Of a DNA stretch of 19,728 nucleotides, positions 1 to 6,398 are shown in pieces. The stretch's first letter is position 1. Every line of letters begins with the position of its first letter. The position numbers were made by a program, and so were the translations under genes. The notes below the pieces were generated by a model that searched no databases, was not told where the DNA came from, and worked only from the letters and a program-made list of their open reading frames with translations. Origin of the DNA: an uncultured Burkholderiaceae bacterium (lineage in GTDB: Bacteria > Pseudomonadota > Gammaproteobacteria > Burkholderiales > Burkholderiaceae_C); contig CALIDR010000038.1 of assembly GCA_938022295.1 (NCBI GenBank), positions 1 through 19,728 on the forward strand. The letters run 5' to 3'.

Positions 1-257
1 AGGCAAGTGGCATCCAGGCCGGGCAGGTGGTGAAGGCGCCCAAGAATGGGTGTGAATGGGTGTGTTTATGGTTGTCCGAGCTGGCGCAGCGTTGATCGGC
101 CTGAATTCCGAAATGCTCGTTTCATACAGGTGAGCACCTACAATGAGTTCGCTTTCGTATCTGGTTCAGATGACGGACGCGGGTTCGGTTCCGTGTTCCG
201 CCACCAAACACCTCTTCCGCCCAGGCGCCGCGCGCCGCCGCGGCGCAAGACACGTCC
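1..257. other. Left-edge region without a supported gene
   Basis: I see no credible gene here. The first 220 bases are visibly less GC-rich than the rest of the window. They contain a perfect 10-base tandem duplication (GAATGGGTGT at 44-53 and 54-63) and a -10-like TACAAT at 139-144 with no good -35 box. Short open frames starting at 46 and 143 on the plus strand run straight into the antisense of the lipid kinase and turn arginine/alanine-rich, so they are not supported. A string ending in CCACCA at 201-206 looks loosely like a tRNA 3' end but lacks the rest of a tRNA. Confidence 0.5.
225..246 (-). terminator. GC-rich hairpin downstream of the lipid kinase gene
   Basis: A perfect 8-base inverted repeat (GCGCCGCG at 225-232, CGCGGCGC at 239-246) with a 6-base loop lies 11 bases after the kinase stop codon on the minus strand. 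It is placed where an operon terminator would sit, but no U-tract follows. It may be a weak terminator, an mRNA 3'-end stabiliser, or chance in GC-rich DNA. Confidence 0.3.
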
Positions 258-1169
258 TCAGGACCGCGCGACGAGACGCACCGCGCCGGGCGCGACGTCG
301 ACGTCGATCCGGCGTGCCGCCGCCATCGGCTCGCCGTCGGCCGCCAGCGGCAGCGGGTCGTCGCTGAACAGGCGCAGCGACGCGAACGCCGCGTGGCGCA
401 CGCGCGGATGCGTCAGGTGCGTGCCGCGCAGCAGGCGCGGCAGCATCGCGAGCGCACCGAGGCGGCCGAAGCGGCCGGCGACGACGACGTCGAGCCGGCC
501 GTCGCCGATCGCGGCCATTGGCGCCAGCGGCATGCCGCCGCCGTAGCTCGGCGTGCCGACGACCGATGCGAACAGCGCCGGCCCGTCGTGCAGCGTGCGG
601 CCGTCGGCCCGCACGTGCAGCCGGTGGGCGCGCAGGAAGGCGATCTCGGCCAGCGTCGCCACCAGATAGCGGGCGAGTCCCCGCGGCGCGAAGCGCAGCC
701 GCCGGGCGCGCTGGGCGATCGCGGCGTCGAAGCCGGCGCACAGGCTCGAGACGAACCAGCGCGACTCGTGCTCGGTGCGCACGCGCGCCAGGTCGGCGCG
801 CCGGCTCGACGCGGTGAGCGCGACGCGCAGCGCCTCGCGCCACGGCAGCCGATGCACGCCGAGGGCGCGCGCGGTGTCGTCGCCGCCGCCGGCCGGCACC
901 AGCGCCGCCTCGTGGCCGCCGCCAAGCAGCGCGGGCAGCAGGTGGTGCAGCGTGCCGTCGCCGCCGACGACGACGACCCGCCGCCCGTGCGGCAACGCCT
1001 CCACCAGCCGCGCCGCCTGCGCCGCCGAGGCGCTCGCGGCGACCGTCGCCTGCGGTGCCAGCGCCGCCACCGCGGCGCGCAGCTCGGCCTCGAGGCGGGC
1101 CGCCCGCCCGCCGCCGGCGCGCGGGTTCAGCAGCACCAGCGCCGGTGGCGCGACGCCGTCGGACGCCAC
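258..1169 (-). CDS. YegS/diacylglycerol kinase-like lipid kinase
   Basis: This is probably a cytoplasmic or membrane-associated kinase that phosphorylates a lipid alcohol such as diacylglycerol or a related lipid, using ATP. The 303-residue product has the family's opening NPRAGG (about residues 15-20), the nucleotide loop VVVVGGDGTLHH with GGDGT at 69-73, and a C-terminal ADGEP typical of DAGK/YegS proteins. The usual GTGNDFAR-type loop reads PAGGGDDTARALG (92-104). I chose the GTG at 1169 because it is the only start before the conserved NPRAGG that does not run into the upstream gene; no clear ribosome site precedes it. It lies 14 bases after the AhpD-like gene and is the last of three co-directional genes behind msbA, which suggests a shared transcript and a lipid-related role. 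The true substrate is unknown. Confidence 0.8.
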   Translation of the reverse strand: MASDGVAPPALVLLNPRAGGGRAARLEAELRAAVAALAPQATVAASASAAQAARLVEALPHGRRVVVVGGDGTLHHLLPALLGGGHEAALVPAGGGDDTARALGVHRLPWREALRVALTASSRRADLARVRTEHESRWFVSSLCAGFDAAIAQRARRLRFAPRGLARYLVATLAEIAFLRAHRLHVRADGRTLHDGPALFASVVGTPSYGGGMPLAPMAAIGDGRLDVVVAGRFGRLGALAMLPRLLRGTHLTHPRVRHAAFASLRLFSDDPLPLAADGEPMAAARRIDVDVAPGAVRLVARS

Positions 1170-1183
1170 CGCCGTGCGCGCCG

Positions 1184-1774
1184 TCAGCCCTGTCTGGCCT
1201 TCGGCACGCGCCCCATCAGGTAGAACTCGTCGTTGGGCCGCATGCCGGTGACGTTGGCCATGCGGTTGGACAGGCCGAAGAACGCCGTGATGGCGGCGAT
1301 GTCCCAGGCGTCCTCGTCGTCGAAGCCGTGCGCGCGCAAGGCTTCGAAGTCGGCGTCGTCGACCTCGTGCGAGCGCAGGCACACCTTCAGCGCGAAGTCG
1401 AGCATCGCGCGCTGGCGCGGGCTGATGTCGGCCTTGCGGTGGTTCACCGCGACCTGGTCGGCCACCAGCGGCTTCTTCTCGTAGATGCGCAGGATCGCGC
1501 CGTGCGCGACGACGCAGTACAGGCAGTGGTTCGCGGCGCTGGTGGCGGTGACGATCATCTCGCGGTCGCCCTTGGTCAGCGACCCCGTCTCCTTGAGCAT
1601 CAGCGCGTCGTGGTAGGCGAAGAAGGCGCGCCACTCGGCCGGCCGGTGCGCCAGCGCGAGGAACACGTTGGGCACGAAGCCGGCCTTGGCCTGCACCTCG
1701 AGGATGCGCTCGCGGATGTCGTCGGGCAGGTCCTTTAGCTCGGGCACCGGGTAGCGGCTGATCGGGGTCGTCAT
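1184..1774 (-). CDS. Peroxidase-related AhpD-fold protein (carboxymuconolactone decarboxylase superfamily)
   Basis: This 196-residue protein belongs to the AhpD/CMD superfamily, in the branch usually named 'uncharacterised peroxidase-related enzyme'. The redox motif is visible as NHCLYCVVAHG, with C84, C87 and H91, preceded by E72 in KGDREMIV. In AhpD this Cys-x-x-Cys/His arrangement reduces peroxidase partners or peroxides; here activity is inferred from the motif only. The protein is all-helical by appearance and has no signal peptide, so it should be cytosolic. The ATG at 1774 gives the expected N-terminus (MTTPISRYPVPEL). It sits 24 bases after msbA and 14 bases before the lipid kinase, probably in one operon. 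The link to lipid export is not obvious. Confidence 0.88.
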   Translation of the reverse strand: MTTPISRYPVPELKDLPDDIRERILEVQAKAGFVPNVFLALAHRPAEWRAFFAYHDALMLKETGSLTKGDREMIVTATSAANHCLYCVVAHGAILRIYEKKPLVADQVAVNHRKADISPRQRAMLDFALKVCLRSHEVDDADFEALRAHGFDDEDAWDIAAITAFFGLSNRMANVTGMRPNDEFYLMGRVPKARQG

Positions 1775-1798
1775 CGGCGTGTCTCCGGGGGTGGGCGT

Positions 1799-3529
1799 TC
1801 AGGTGCGGAACTGCATGCCGTGCAGCCGCGCGTACAGGCCGCCGGCGGCGAGCAGCTGCGCCGGCGGCCCCTGCTCGACGATACGGCCGCCGTCCATCGC
1901 GACGATGCGGTCGGCGTGCTCGATCGTGCTCAGGCGGTGCGCGATCACGATCGTCGTGCGCCCGCGCATCAGGCGGTCCAGCGCGTCCTGCACCGCGCGC
2001 TCGGACTCGGAGTCGAGAGCCGAGGTCGCCTCGTCGAGGATCAGCACCGGCGCGTCCTTGTAGATCGCGCGCGCGATCGCCAGCCGCTGCCGCTGCCCGC
2101 CCGAGAGCTGGCTGCCGTTGTGGCCCACCGGGCTGTCGATCCCCTGCGGCAGCGAGTCGACGTGGTCGAGCAGGTTGGCGCTTTGCAGCGCCGCGCGCAC
2201 GCGGTCGCGGTCGAGCGTGCCGCCGAGCGCGACGTTGGCGGCCACCGAGTCGTTGAACAGCACCACGTCCTGGCTCACCATCGCGAACTGCCGCCGCAGC
2301 GCGTCGACGTTCCACTGCGGCAGCGGCACGCCGTCGAGCCGCACCTCGCCCTCGGTCGGGTCGAGGAAGCGCGGCAGCAGGTGGATCAGGCTCGACTTGC
2401 CGGCTCCCGAGGGGCCGACGAGCGCCACCGTCTCGCCGGCGTGCAGCTCGAGGTCGACGCGGTCCAGCGCCGGCGCCTGGTCGTCGCGGTAGCGCAGCGT
2501 CACGCCGCGCAGCGTGATCTCGCCGCGCGCGCGCTGCGGCGCCGGGTCGAAGCTGCCGCCGCGCTCGCGCGGCTGGTCCTCGATCAGCGCGACGCAGCGC
2601 TCCAGCGCCGTCAGCCCGCGCGTGATCGGGCCGGCGACGTCCGACAGGTGCTTGATCGGCATCAGCATCATCAGCATCGCGGTAACGAAGGCCACGAAGC
2701 TGCCCACCGTCACGCCGCCGGTGGTGCTCTGCCACAGCGCCACCGAGATCACAGCCGACAGCGCGCAGGCGGCCAGGAACTGAGTGATCGGCGACATCGT
2801 CGCCCCGGCGGCCACCGACTTGATCAGCAGCCGCCGCAGGCGCTCGCTCAGCACCGTGAAGCGCGCGTTCTGGTCGGCGCCGGCGCCGTGCAGGCGCACG
2901 ATGCGCCACGCCAGCACGTTCTCCTCGACGATGTATGCCAGCTCATCGTTGGCCGCCAGCACGTCGCGCGTGACCTTGCGCAGCCGCTTCGTCGCCACGC
3001 GCACGACGATCACGATCGCCGGCGCGAGCAGGGCGACGAACACCGTCAGCTTCCAGTTCAGGTACAGCAGGTAGCCGAGCAGCGCGACGAGGGTCAGCGA
3101 GTCGCGCAGCACCGTCAGCAGCGCCCCCACGAGCTGGTTCGCGCCCTGCGTCACCTCGTAGACGACGGTGTTGGTCAGGCTGGTGGCCGACTGCTGCGTG
3201 AACAGCGCGGGCGTGGCCTGCAGCAGCTGCGCGAACATCGCCTGCCGCAGTGCCAGCACGCCGCGCGTGGTCGCCCACGCGAGCGAGTACTGGGTGATGA
3301 ACTGCGAGCTGCCGCGGATCACGAACACGCCGATGATCGCCAGCGGCACCAGCCACAGCGGGATACCGCCGCCGGCGAAGCCCTGGTCGAGCAGCGGCTT
3401 CATCAGCGCCGGGATCAGCGGCTCGGTGGCCGCGGCCACGCTGGCGGCGGCGATCGCGGCGATGAATCCCTTGCGGCCCGACGCGAAGTAAGGCTTGAGG
3501 CGGGCCAGGCGCTGGGTGAACGTGGGCAT
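1799..3529 (-). CDS. msbA: Lipid A export ABC transporter, ATP-binding/permease protein MsbA
   Basis: This inner-membrane half-transporter flips lipid A-core to the periplasmic face as a homodimer. The 576-residue length matches MsbA (about 580). The N-terminal half has six hydrophobic segments. The C-terminal ATPase shows Walker A GPSGAGKS (372-379), a Q-loop in MVSQDVVLFND, the signature LSGGQ (475-479), Walker B LILDEA and a switch histidine in IAHRLS. The frame is open upstream to 3631, but that extension is arginine-rich and runs across the promoter; the ATG at 3529 gives the family-like MPTFTQRLARLKPYF. It heads a minus-strand run with the AhpD-like and lipid kinase genes and is divergent from tolB. 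A GATAAT 13 bases upstream of the ATG implies a very short leader. Other lipid or multidrug exporters of this class look similar, but fit to MsbA is good. Confidence 0.9.
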   Translation of the reverse strand: MPTFTQRLARLKPYFASGRKGFIAAIAAASVAAATEPLIPALMKPLLDQGFAGGGIPLWLVPLAIIGVFVIRGSSQFITQYSLAWATTRGVLALRQAMFAQLLQATPALFTQQSATSLTNTVVYEVTQGANQLVGALLTVLRDSLTLVALLGYLLYLNWKLTVFVALLAPAIVIVVRVATKRLRKVTRDVLAANDELAYIVEENVLAWRIVRLHGAGADQNARFTVLSERLRRLLIKSVAAGATMSPITQFLAACALSAVISVALWQSTTGGVTVGSFVAFVTAMLMMLMPIKHLSDVAGPITRGLTALERCVALIEDQPRERGGSFDPAPQRARGEITLRGVTLRYRDDQAPALDRVDLELHAGETVALVGPSGAGKSSLIHLLPRFLDPTEGEVRLDGVPLPQWNVDALRRQFAMVSQDVVLFNDSVAANVALGGTLDRDRVRAALQSANLLDHVDSLPQGIDSPVGHNGSQLSGGQRQRLAIARAIYKDAPVLILDEATSALDSESERAVQDALDRLMRGRTTIVIAHRLSTIEHADRIVAMDGGRIVEQGPPAQLLAAGGLYARLHGMQFRT

Positions 3530-3542
3530 GGGCGGGCGCGCG

Positions 3543-3548
3543 ATTATC
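3543..3548 (-). promoter_or_regulatory. Candidate -10 element of msbA
   Basis: On the minus strand this reads GATAAT, 13 bases before the msbA ATG, so transcription would begin only a few bases ahead of the start codon. No convincing -35 box is visible in the GC-rich spacer. It overlaps the upstream side of the proposed tolB promoter. Confidence 0.45.
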
Positions 3549-3552
3549 GCGG

Positions 3553-3580
3553 CTGACCCCGCGCGGCCCACGCCTACAAT
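3553..3580 (+). promoter_or_regulatory. Candidate sigma70-type promoter of tolB-pal-cpoB
   Basis: CTGACC (3553-3558, four of six matches to TTGACA) and TACAAT (3575-3580) are separated by 16 bases. They lie about 90 bases before the chosen tolB start, in the 141-base region shared with divergent msbA. Confidence 0.5.
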
Positions 3581-3670
3581 CCGCCCCCGCCCGGCCGGCT
3601 GCCGCGGACTGCCATGTCCTTCGCATCGCATCGACTGAACCTATCCGCCGCGCGCGGATCATTGCAAGGC

Positions 3671-4936
3671 ATGTGGCGCCGACGACACTGGTTGATGGCC
3701 GCCGGCGGCACGCTGGCCGCGCCCGCGCTGGCGCAGTTCCGCGTCGAGATCAGCGGCGTGGGGGCCACGCAGATCCCGATCGCGATCGCGCGTTTCCGCG
3801 ACGAGGCGCTCGGCGGCCATCCGATCGCCTCGATCGTGCGTGCCGATCTCGAGCGCAGCGGGCTGTTCCGCGGCGTCGACGCGCCGGGCGTGCTCGACGA
3901 GACCTCGCTGCCGGTGATGTCCGAGTGGCGCGCGCGCGCCGTCGACGCGCTCGTGCTCGGCTCGGTCACGCGCCTGGCCGACGGCCGCTTCGACGTGCGC
4001 TTCAAGCTGTGGGACGTGCTCAAGGGCGAGGACCTCGGCGGCAAGAGCCAGGCCGTCGTCGCCGGCGACCTGCGGCTGGCCGCCCACCGCGTGGCCGACG
4101 AGGTCTACCGCCAGCTCACCGGCGAGCCCGGCGTGTTCGCCACCCGCATCGCCTACGTCACCCGCGCCGGCAACCGGTTCTCGCTGCACGTGGCCGACGC
4201 CGACGGCGAGGGCGCGCAGGTCGCGCTCGGCAGCGGCGAGCCGCTCATCTCGCCCGCGTGGTCGCCCGACGGCAAGTGGCTCGCCTACGTGTCGTTCGAG
4301 ACGCAGAAGGCCGTCGTCTGGGCGCAGGAAGTGGCCTCCGGCCAGCGCCGCGTCGTGGCCAGCTACCGCGGCAGCAACAGCGCGCCGGCCTGGTCGCCCG
4401 ACGGCCGCGAGCTCGCAGTGACGCTGTCGCTGGAAGGCGGCTCGCAGCTGTTCATGGTGCCCGCGGCCGGCGGCACGCCGCGGCGCCTGACGCAAGGCGG
4501 CGCGATCGACACCGAGCCTGCGTTCACCGCCGACGGCCGCACGCTGTACTTCGTCAGCGACCGCGGCGGCAGCCCGCAGATCTACCGCATGCCCGCCAGC
4601 GGCGGGGCGGCCGAGCGGGTGACGTTCGGCGGCGACTACAACATCAGCCCCGCCGTCAGCCCCGACGGGCGGTCGCTCGCCTACATCACGCGCGCCGGCG
4701 GCGGCTTCCGGCTGACGCTGATGGACCTGGCAAGTGGGAACGTTCGTTCGCTGACCGAGACCAAGGACGACGAGAGCCCGAGCTTCGCGCCCAACAGCCG
4801 CCTGCTCATCTACGCCACGCGGGCCGGCGGCCGCGACGTGCTGATGACGACGACGCTGGACGGGCGCATCAAGACGCGGCTGCTCTCGACCGGCGTCGAC
4901 GTCCGCGAGCCCGCCTGGGGCCCCTACGGACGCTGA
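3671..4936 (+). CDS. tolB: Tol-Pal system periplasmic protein TolB
   Basis: TolB is the periplasmic partner of Pal and the Tol complex; it helps constrict the outer membrane at division. The 421-residue product begins with a basic, then hydrophobic leader (MWRRRHWLMAAGG, ending in PALAQ), followed by the TolB N-terminal alpha/beta domain. A beta-propeller of PD40-type repeats follows, seen as AWSPDGKWLAY, AWSPDGREL, AFTADGRTLYF, AVSPDGRSLAY and SFAPNSRLLIY. I chose the ATG at 3671 over an in-frame ATG at 3614 because it gives a clean signal peptide and has an AAGG just upstream. The arginine pair raises the chance of Tat export, but Sec is usual for TolB. It is the first gene of tolB-pal-cpoB; tolQ, tolR and tolA are not next to it in this window. 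Confidence 0.95.
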   Translation: MWRRRHWLMAAGGTLAAPALAQFRVEISGVGATQIPIAIARFRDEALGGHPIASIVRADLERSGLFRGVDAPGVLDETSLPVMSEWRARAVDALVLGSVTRLADGRFDVRFKLWDVLKGEDLGGKSQAVVAGDLRLAAHRVADEVYRQLTGEPGVFATRIAYVTRAGNRFSLHVADADGEGAQVALGSGEPLISPAWSPDGKWLAYVSFETQKAVVWAQEVASGQRRVVASYRGSNSAPAWSPDGRELAVTLSLEGGSQLFMVPAAGGTPRRLTQGGAIDTEPAFTADGRTLYFVSDRGGSPQIYRMPASGGAAERVTFGGDYNISPAVSPDGRSLAYITRAGGGFRLTLMDLASGNVRSLTETKDDESPSFAPNSRLLIYATRAGGRDVLMTTTLDGRIKTRLLSTGVDVREPAWGPYGR

Positions 4937-4976
4937 CCTCCGGCCACCGCCCGAGACCCCTTCACTTCCGACCCCT

Positions 4977-4980
4977 GGAG
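4977..4980 (+). promoter_or_regulatory. Ribosome binding site that decides the pal start
   Basis: GGAG ends directly against an ATG at 4981, which is too close for initiation there. It lies 9 bases before the in-frame ATG at 4990, so the second ATG is the better start. Confidence 0.6.
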
Positions 4981-4989
4981 ATGACGACG

Positions 4990-5556
4990 ATGACTGGACT
5001 GCGTGGACGTTGGACGACGCTGCTGCTGGTGGGCAGCGCCCTGGCCCTGGCGGCGTGCTCGACGCCGGTCAAGCTCGACGGCGAGGTGCCCGTCGAGTCG
5101 CGCACGCCGACGGCCGCCGACGCCGCGGCGGCCGGCGGGGGTGCCGGCGCCGGGGCCGGCGCGGGAGCGGCCGCGCAGTCGCAGGTGGCCAGCGTGAACC
5201 TCGCGCCGACGCAGGCGCCGGCCGACTCGATCGAGCGCATCGTCTACTTCGACTTCGACAGCTACGTGATCAAGAACGAGTACCGCCCGATCGTCGAAAC
5301 GCACGCCAAGCGGCTGACGGCCGACCGCAACCTGCGCATCGTCGTCGAAGGCCACACCGACGAGCGCGGCGGGCGCGAGTACAACCTCGCGCTCGGGCAG
5401 CGCCGCGCCGAGGCGGTGGTGCGCTCGATGACGCTGCTGGGGGCCAACCCGGCGCAGCTCGAGGCGGTGAGCTTCGGCAAGGAGCGCCCGGCGGTGGCGG
5501 AGAGCAACGAGCGCGCCTGGGCGCTGAACCGCCGCGCCGAGATCAAGGACCGGTGA
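4990..5556 (+). CDS. pal: Peptidoglycan-associated lipoprotein Pal
   Basis: Pal is an outer-membrane lipoprotein that binds peptidoglycan and TolB. The 188-residue product has a lipoprotein signal ending in LALAAC, with the lipidated cysteine at residue 23. A low-complexity alanine/glycine linker follows. The OmpA-like peptidoglycan-binding domain shows VYFDFDSYVIKNEY, VEGHTDERGGREYN and LNRRAEI near the end. An ATG three codons upstream (4981) is in frame, but ribosome-site spacing favours 4990. The gene lies about 50 bases after tolB and one base before cpoB, so the three are surely co-transcribed. The linker is unusually rich in Gly-Ala alternation, probably a by-product of high GC. Confidence 0.95.
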   Translation: MTGLRGRWTTLLLVGSALALAACSTPVKLDGEVPVESRTPTAADAAAAGGGAGAGAGAGAAAQSQVASVNLAPTQAPADSIERIVYFDFDSYVIKNEYRPIVETHAKRLTADRNLRIVVEGHTDERGGREYNLALGQRRAEAVVRSMTLLGANPAQLEAVSFGKERPAVAESNERAWALNRRAEIKDR

Positions 5557-5557
5557 G

Positions 5558-6349
5558 ATGCACCGCGCCGGCACCCGCCTCGCTGCCGCTGCCGCGCTGC
5601 TGATCGGCGTCAGCCTGCCGGCGCAGGCGCAGCTCTTTCCCGACAACGAGGCGCGGCGCGCGATCGTCGATCTGCGCACCAAGGTCGAAGCCGAGCAGGC
5701 GCAGAACCGCGCTGCGCTCGACGCGCTCGCGAAGACACAGGCCGAGCTCGCGGAGACGCTCGCCCCGTTGCGCCGCGCGGTCGTCGACCTCAACGCCGAG
5801 ATCGAGCTGCTGCGTGGCGAGGTGGCGCGCCTGCGCGGCAGCAACGAGCAGCTCGCGCGCGACCTGGCCGAGCTGCAGCGCCGCCAGGCCGACCTGGCGC
5901 AGGGCGTGGACGAGCGGCTGCGCCGCTTCGAGCCGCAGAAGGTCAGCGTCGACGGCCGCGAGTTCCTCGCTTCGCCGGCCGAGAAGCGCGCTTTCGACGA
6001 CGCGCTGGCCACGCTGCGCGGCGGCAACTTCGCCGCCGCCGCCGGCGCGTTCACCGCCTTCGTCGCCGGGCACCCGGACAGCGGCTACGTGCCGAGCGCG
6101 CGCTTCTGGCTGGGCAACGCGCTGTACGGCAAGAAGGAGTACGCCGAGGCGATCGCGGTGCTGCGCGAGTTCGTCGCCAAGACGCCGACGCACCCGCGCG
6201 CACCGGAGGCGATGCTCGCGGTGGCCAACAGCCAGCTCGAGATGAAGGACACCAAGGCCGCCCGGCAGACGCTGGCCGACCTGCAGAAGGCCTACCCGCA
6301 GTCCGAGGCAGCGGCCGCGGCCAAGGACCGCCTGGCGGCGCTGCGCTGA
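5558..6349 (+). CDS. cpoB: Cell division coordinator CpoB (YbgF), Tol-Pal associated TPR protein
   Basis: CpoB is a periplasmic protein that couples Tol function to peptidoglycan synthesis at the division site. The 263-residue product has a signal peptide ending near PAQAQ. A long alpha-helical coiled-coil region follows (roughly residues 30-125, with repeated VEAEQAQ, LAELQRR-type heptads). The C-terminal TPR region is about residues 140-263 and contains the family-typical SARFWLGNALYGKKEYAEA and HPRAPEAMLAVANSQLE. Its ATG lies one base after the pal stop codon (TGA G ATG), so translation is likely coupled. The length and order tolB-pal-cpoB match the family. The gene after it belongs to a different function, so this probably ends the Tol block. 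Confidence 0.93.
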   Translation: MHRAGTRLAAAAALLIGVSLPAQAQLFPDNEARRAIVDLRTKVEAEQAQNRAALDALAKTQAELAETLAPLRRAVVDLNAEIELLRGEVARLRGSNEQLARDLAELQRRQADLAQGVDERLRRFEPQKVSVDGREFLASPAEKRAFDDALATLRGGNFAAAAGAFTAFVAGHPDSGYVPSARFWLGNALYGKKEYAEAIAVLREFVAKTPTHPRAPEAMLAVANSQLEMKDTKAARQTLADLQKAYPQSEAAAAAKDRLAALR

Positions 6350-6385
6350 CGCCCCGCGCACCGCCGGCCGGCGGCAGGCCGCTCC

Positions 6386-6391
6386 TAGAAT
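6386..6391 (+). promoter_or_regulatory. Candidate -10 element just before the YeeE-family gene
   Basis: TAGAAT ends seven bases before the GTG start at 6399, so a transcript from here would begin at or next to the start codon (leaderless). No good -35 box is visible in the GC-rich stretch upstream. Confidence 0.4.
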
Positions 6392-6398
6392 TCCGCGT

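Noticed and set aside
168..206. tRNA-like 3' end with CCACCA
   Set aside because: The T stem has a G-G mismatch, the conserved A58 is absent, and no D arm, anticodon arm or matching acceptor strand exists upstream.
1820..3556. Long plus-strand frame antisense to msbA
   Set aside because: Composition is Gln/Arg/His-rich and it mirrors the conserved ABC transporter codons; a shadow.
3614..3670. Earlier ATG for tolB
   Set aside because: It would put about 19 polar residues ahead of a clean signal peptide, and the later ATG has a better ribosome site.
4981..4989. Earlier ATG for pal
   Set aside because: The GGAG ribosome site touches this codon, leaving no spacing; the ATG at 4990 has nine bases.
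5136..5180. GC-rich repeat in pal as a microsatellite or mobile element
   Set aside because: It is imperfect, stays in frame and encodes a flexible Gly-Ala linker that Pal proteins tolerate.
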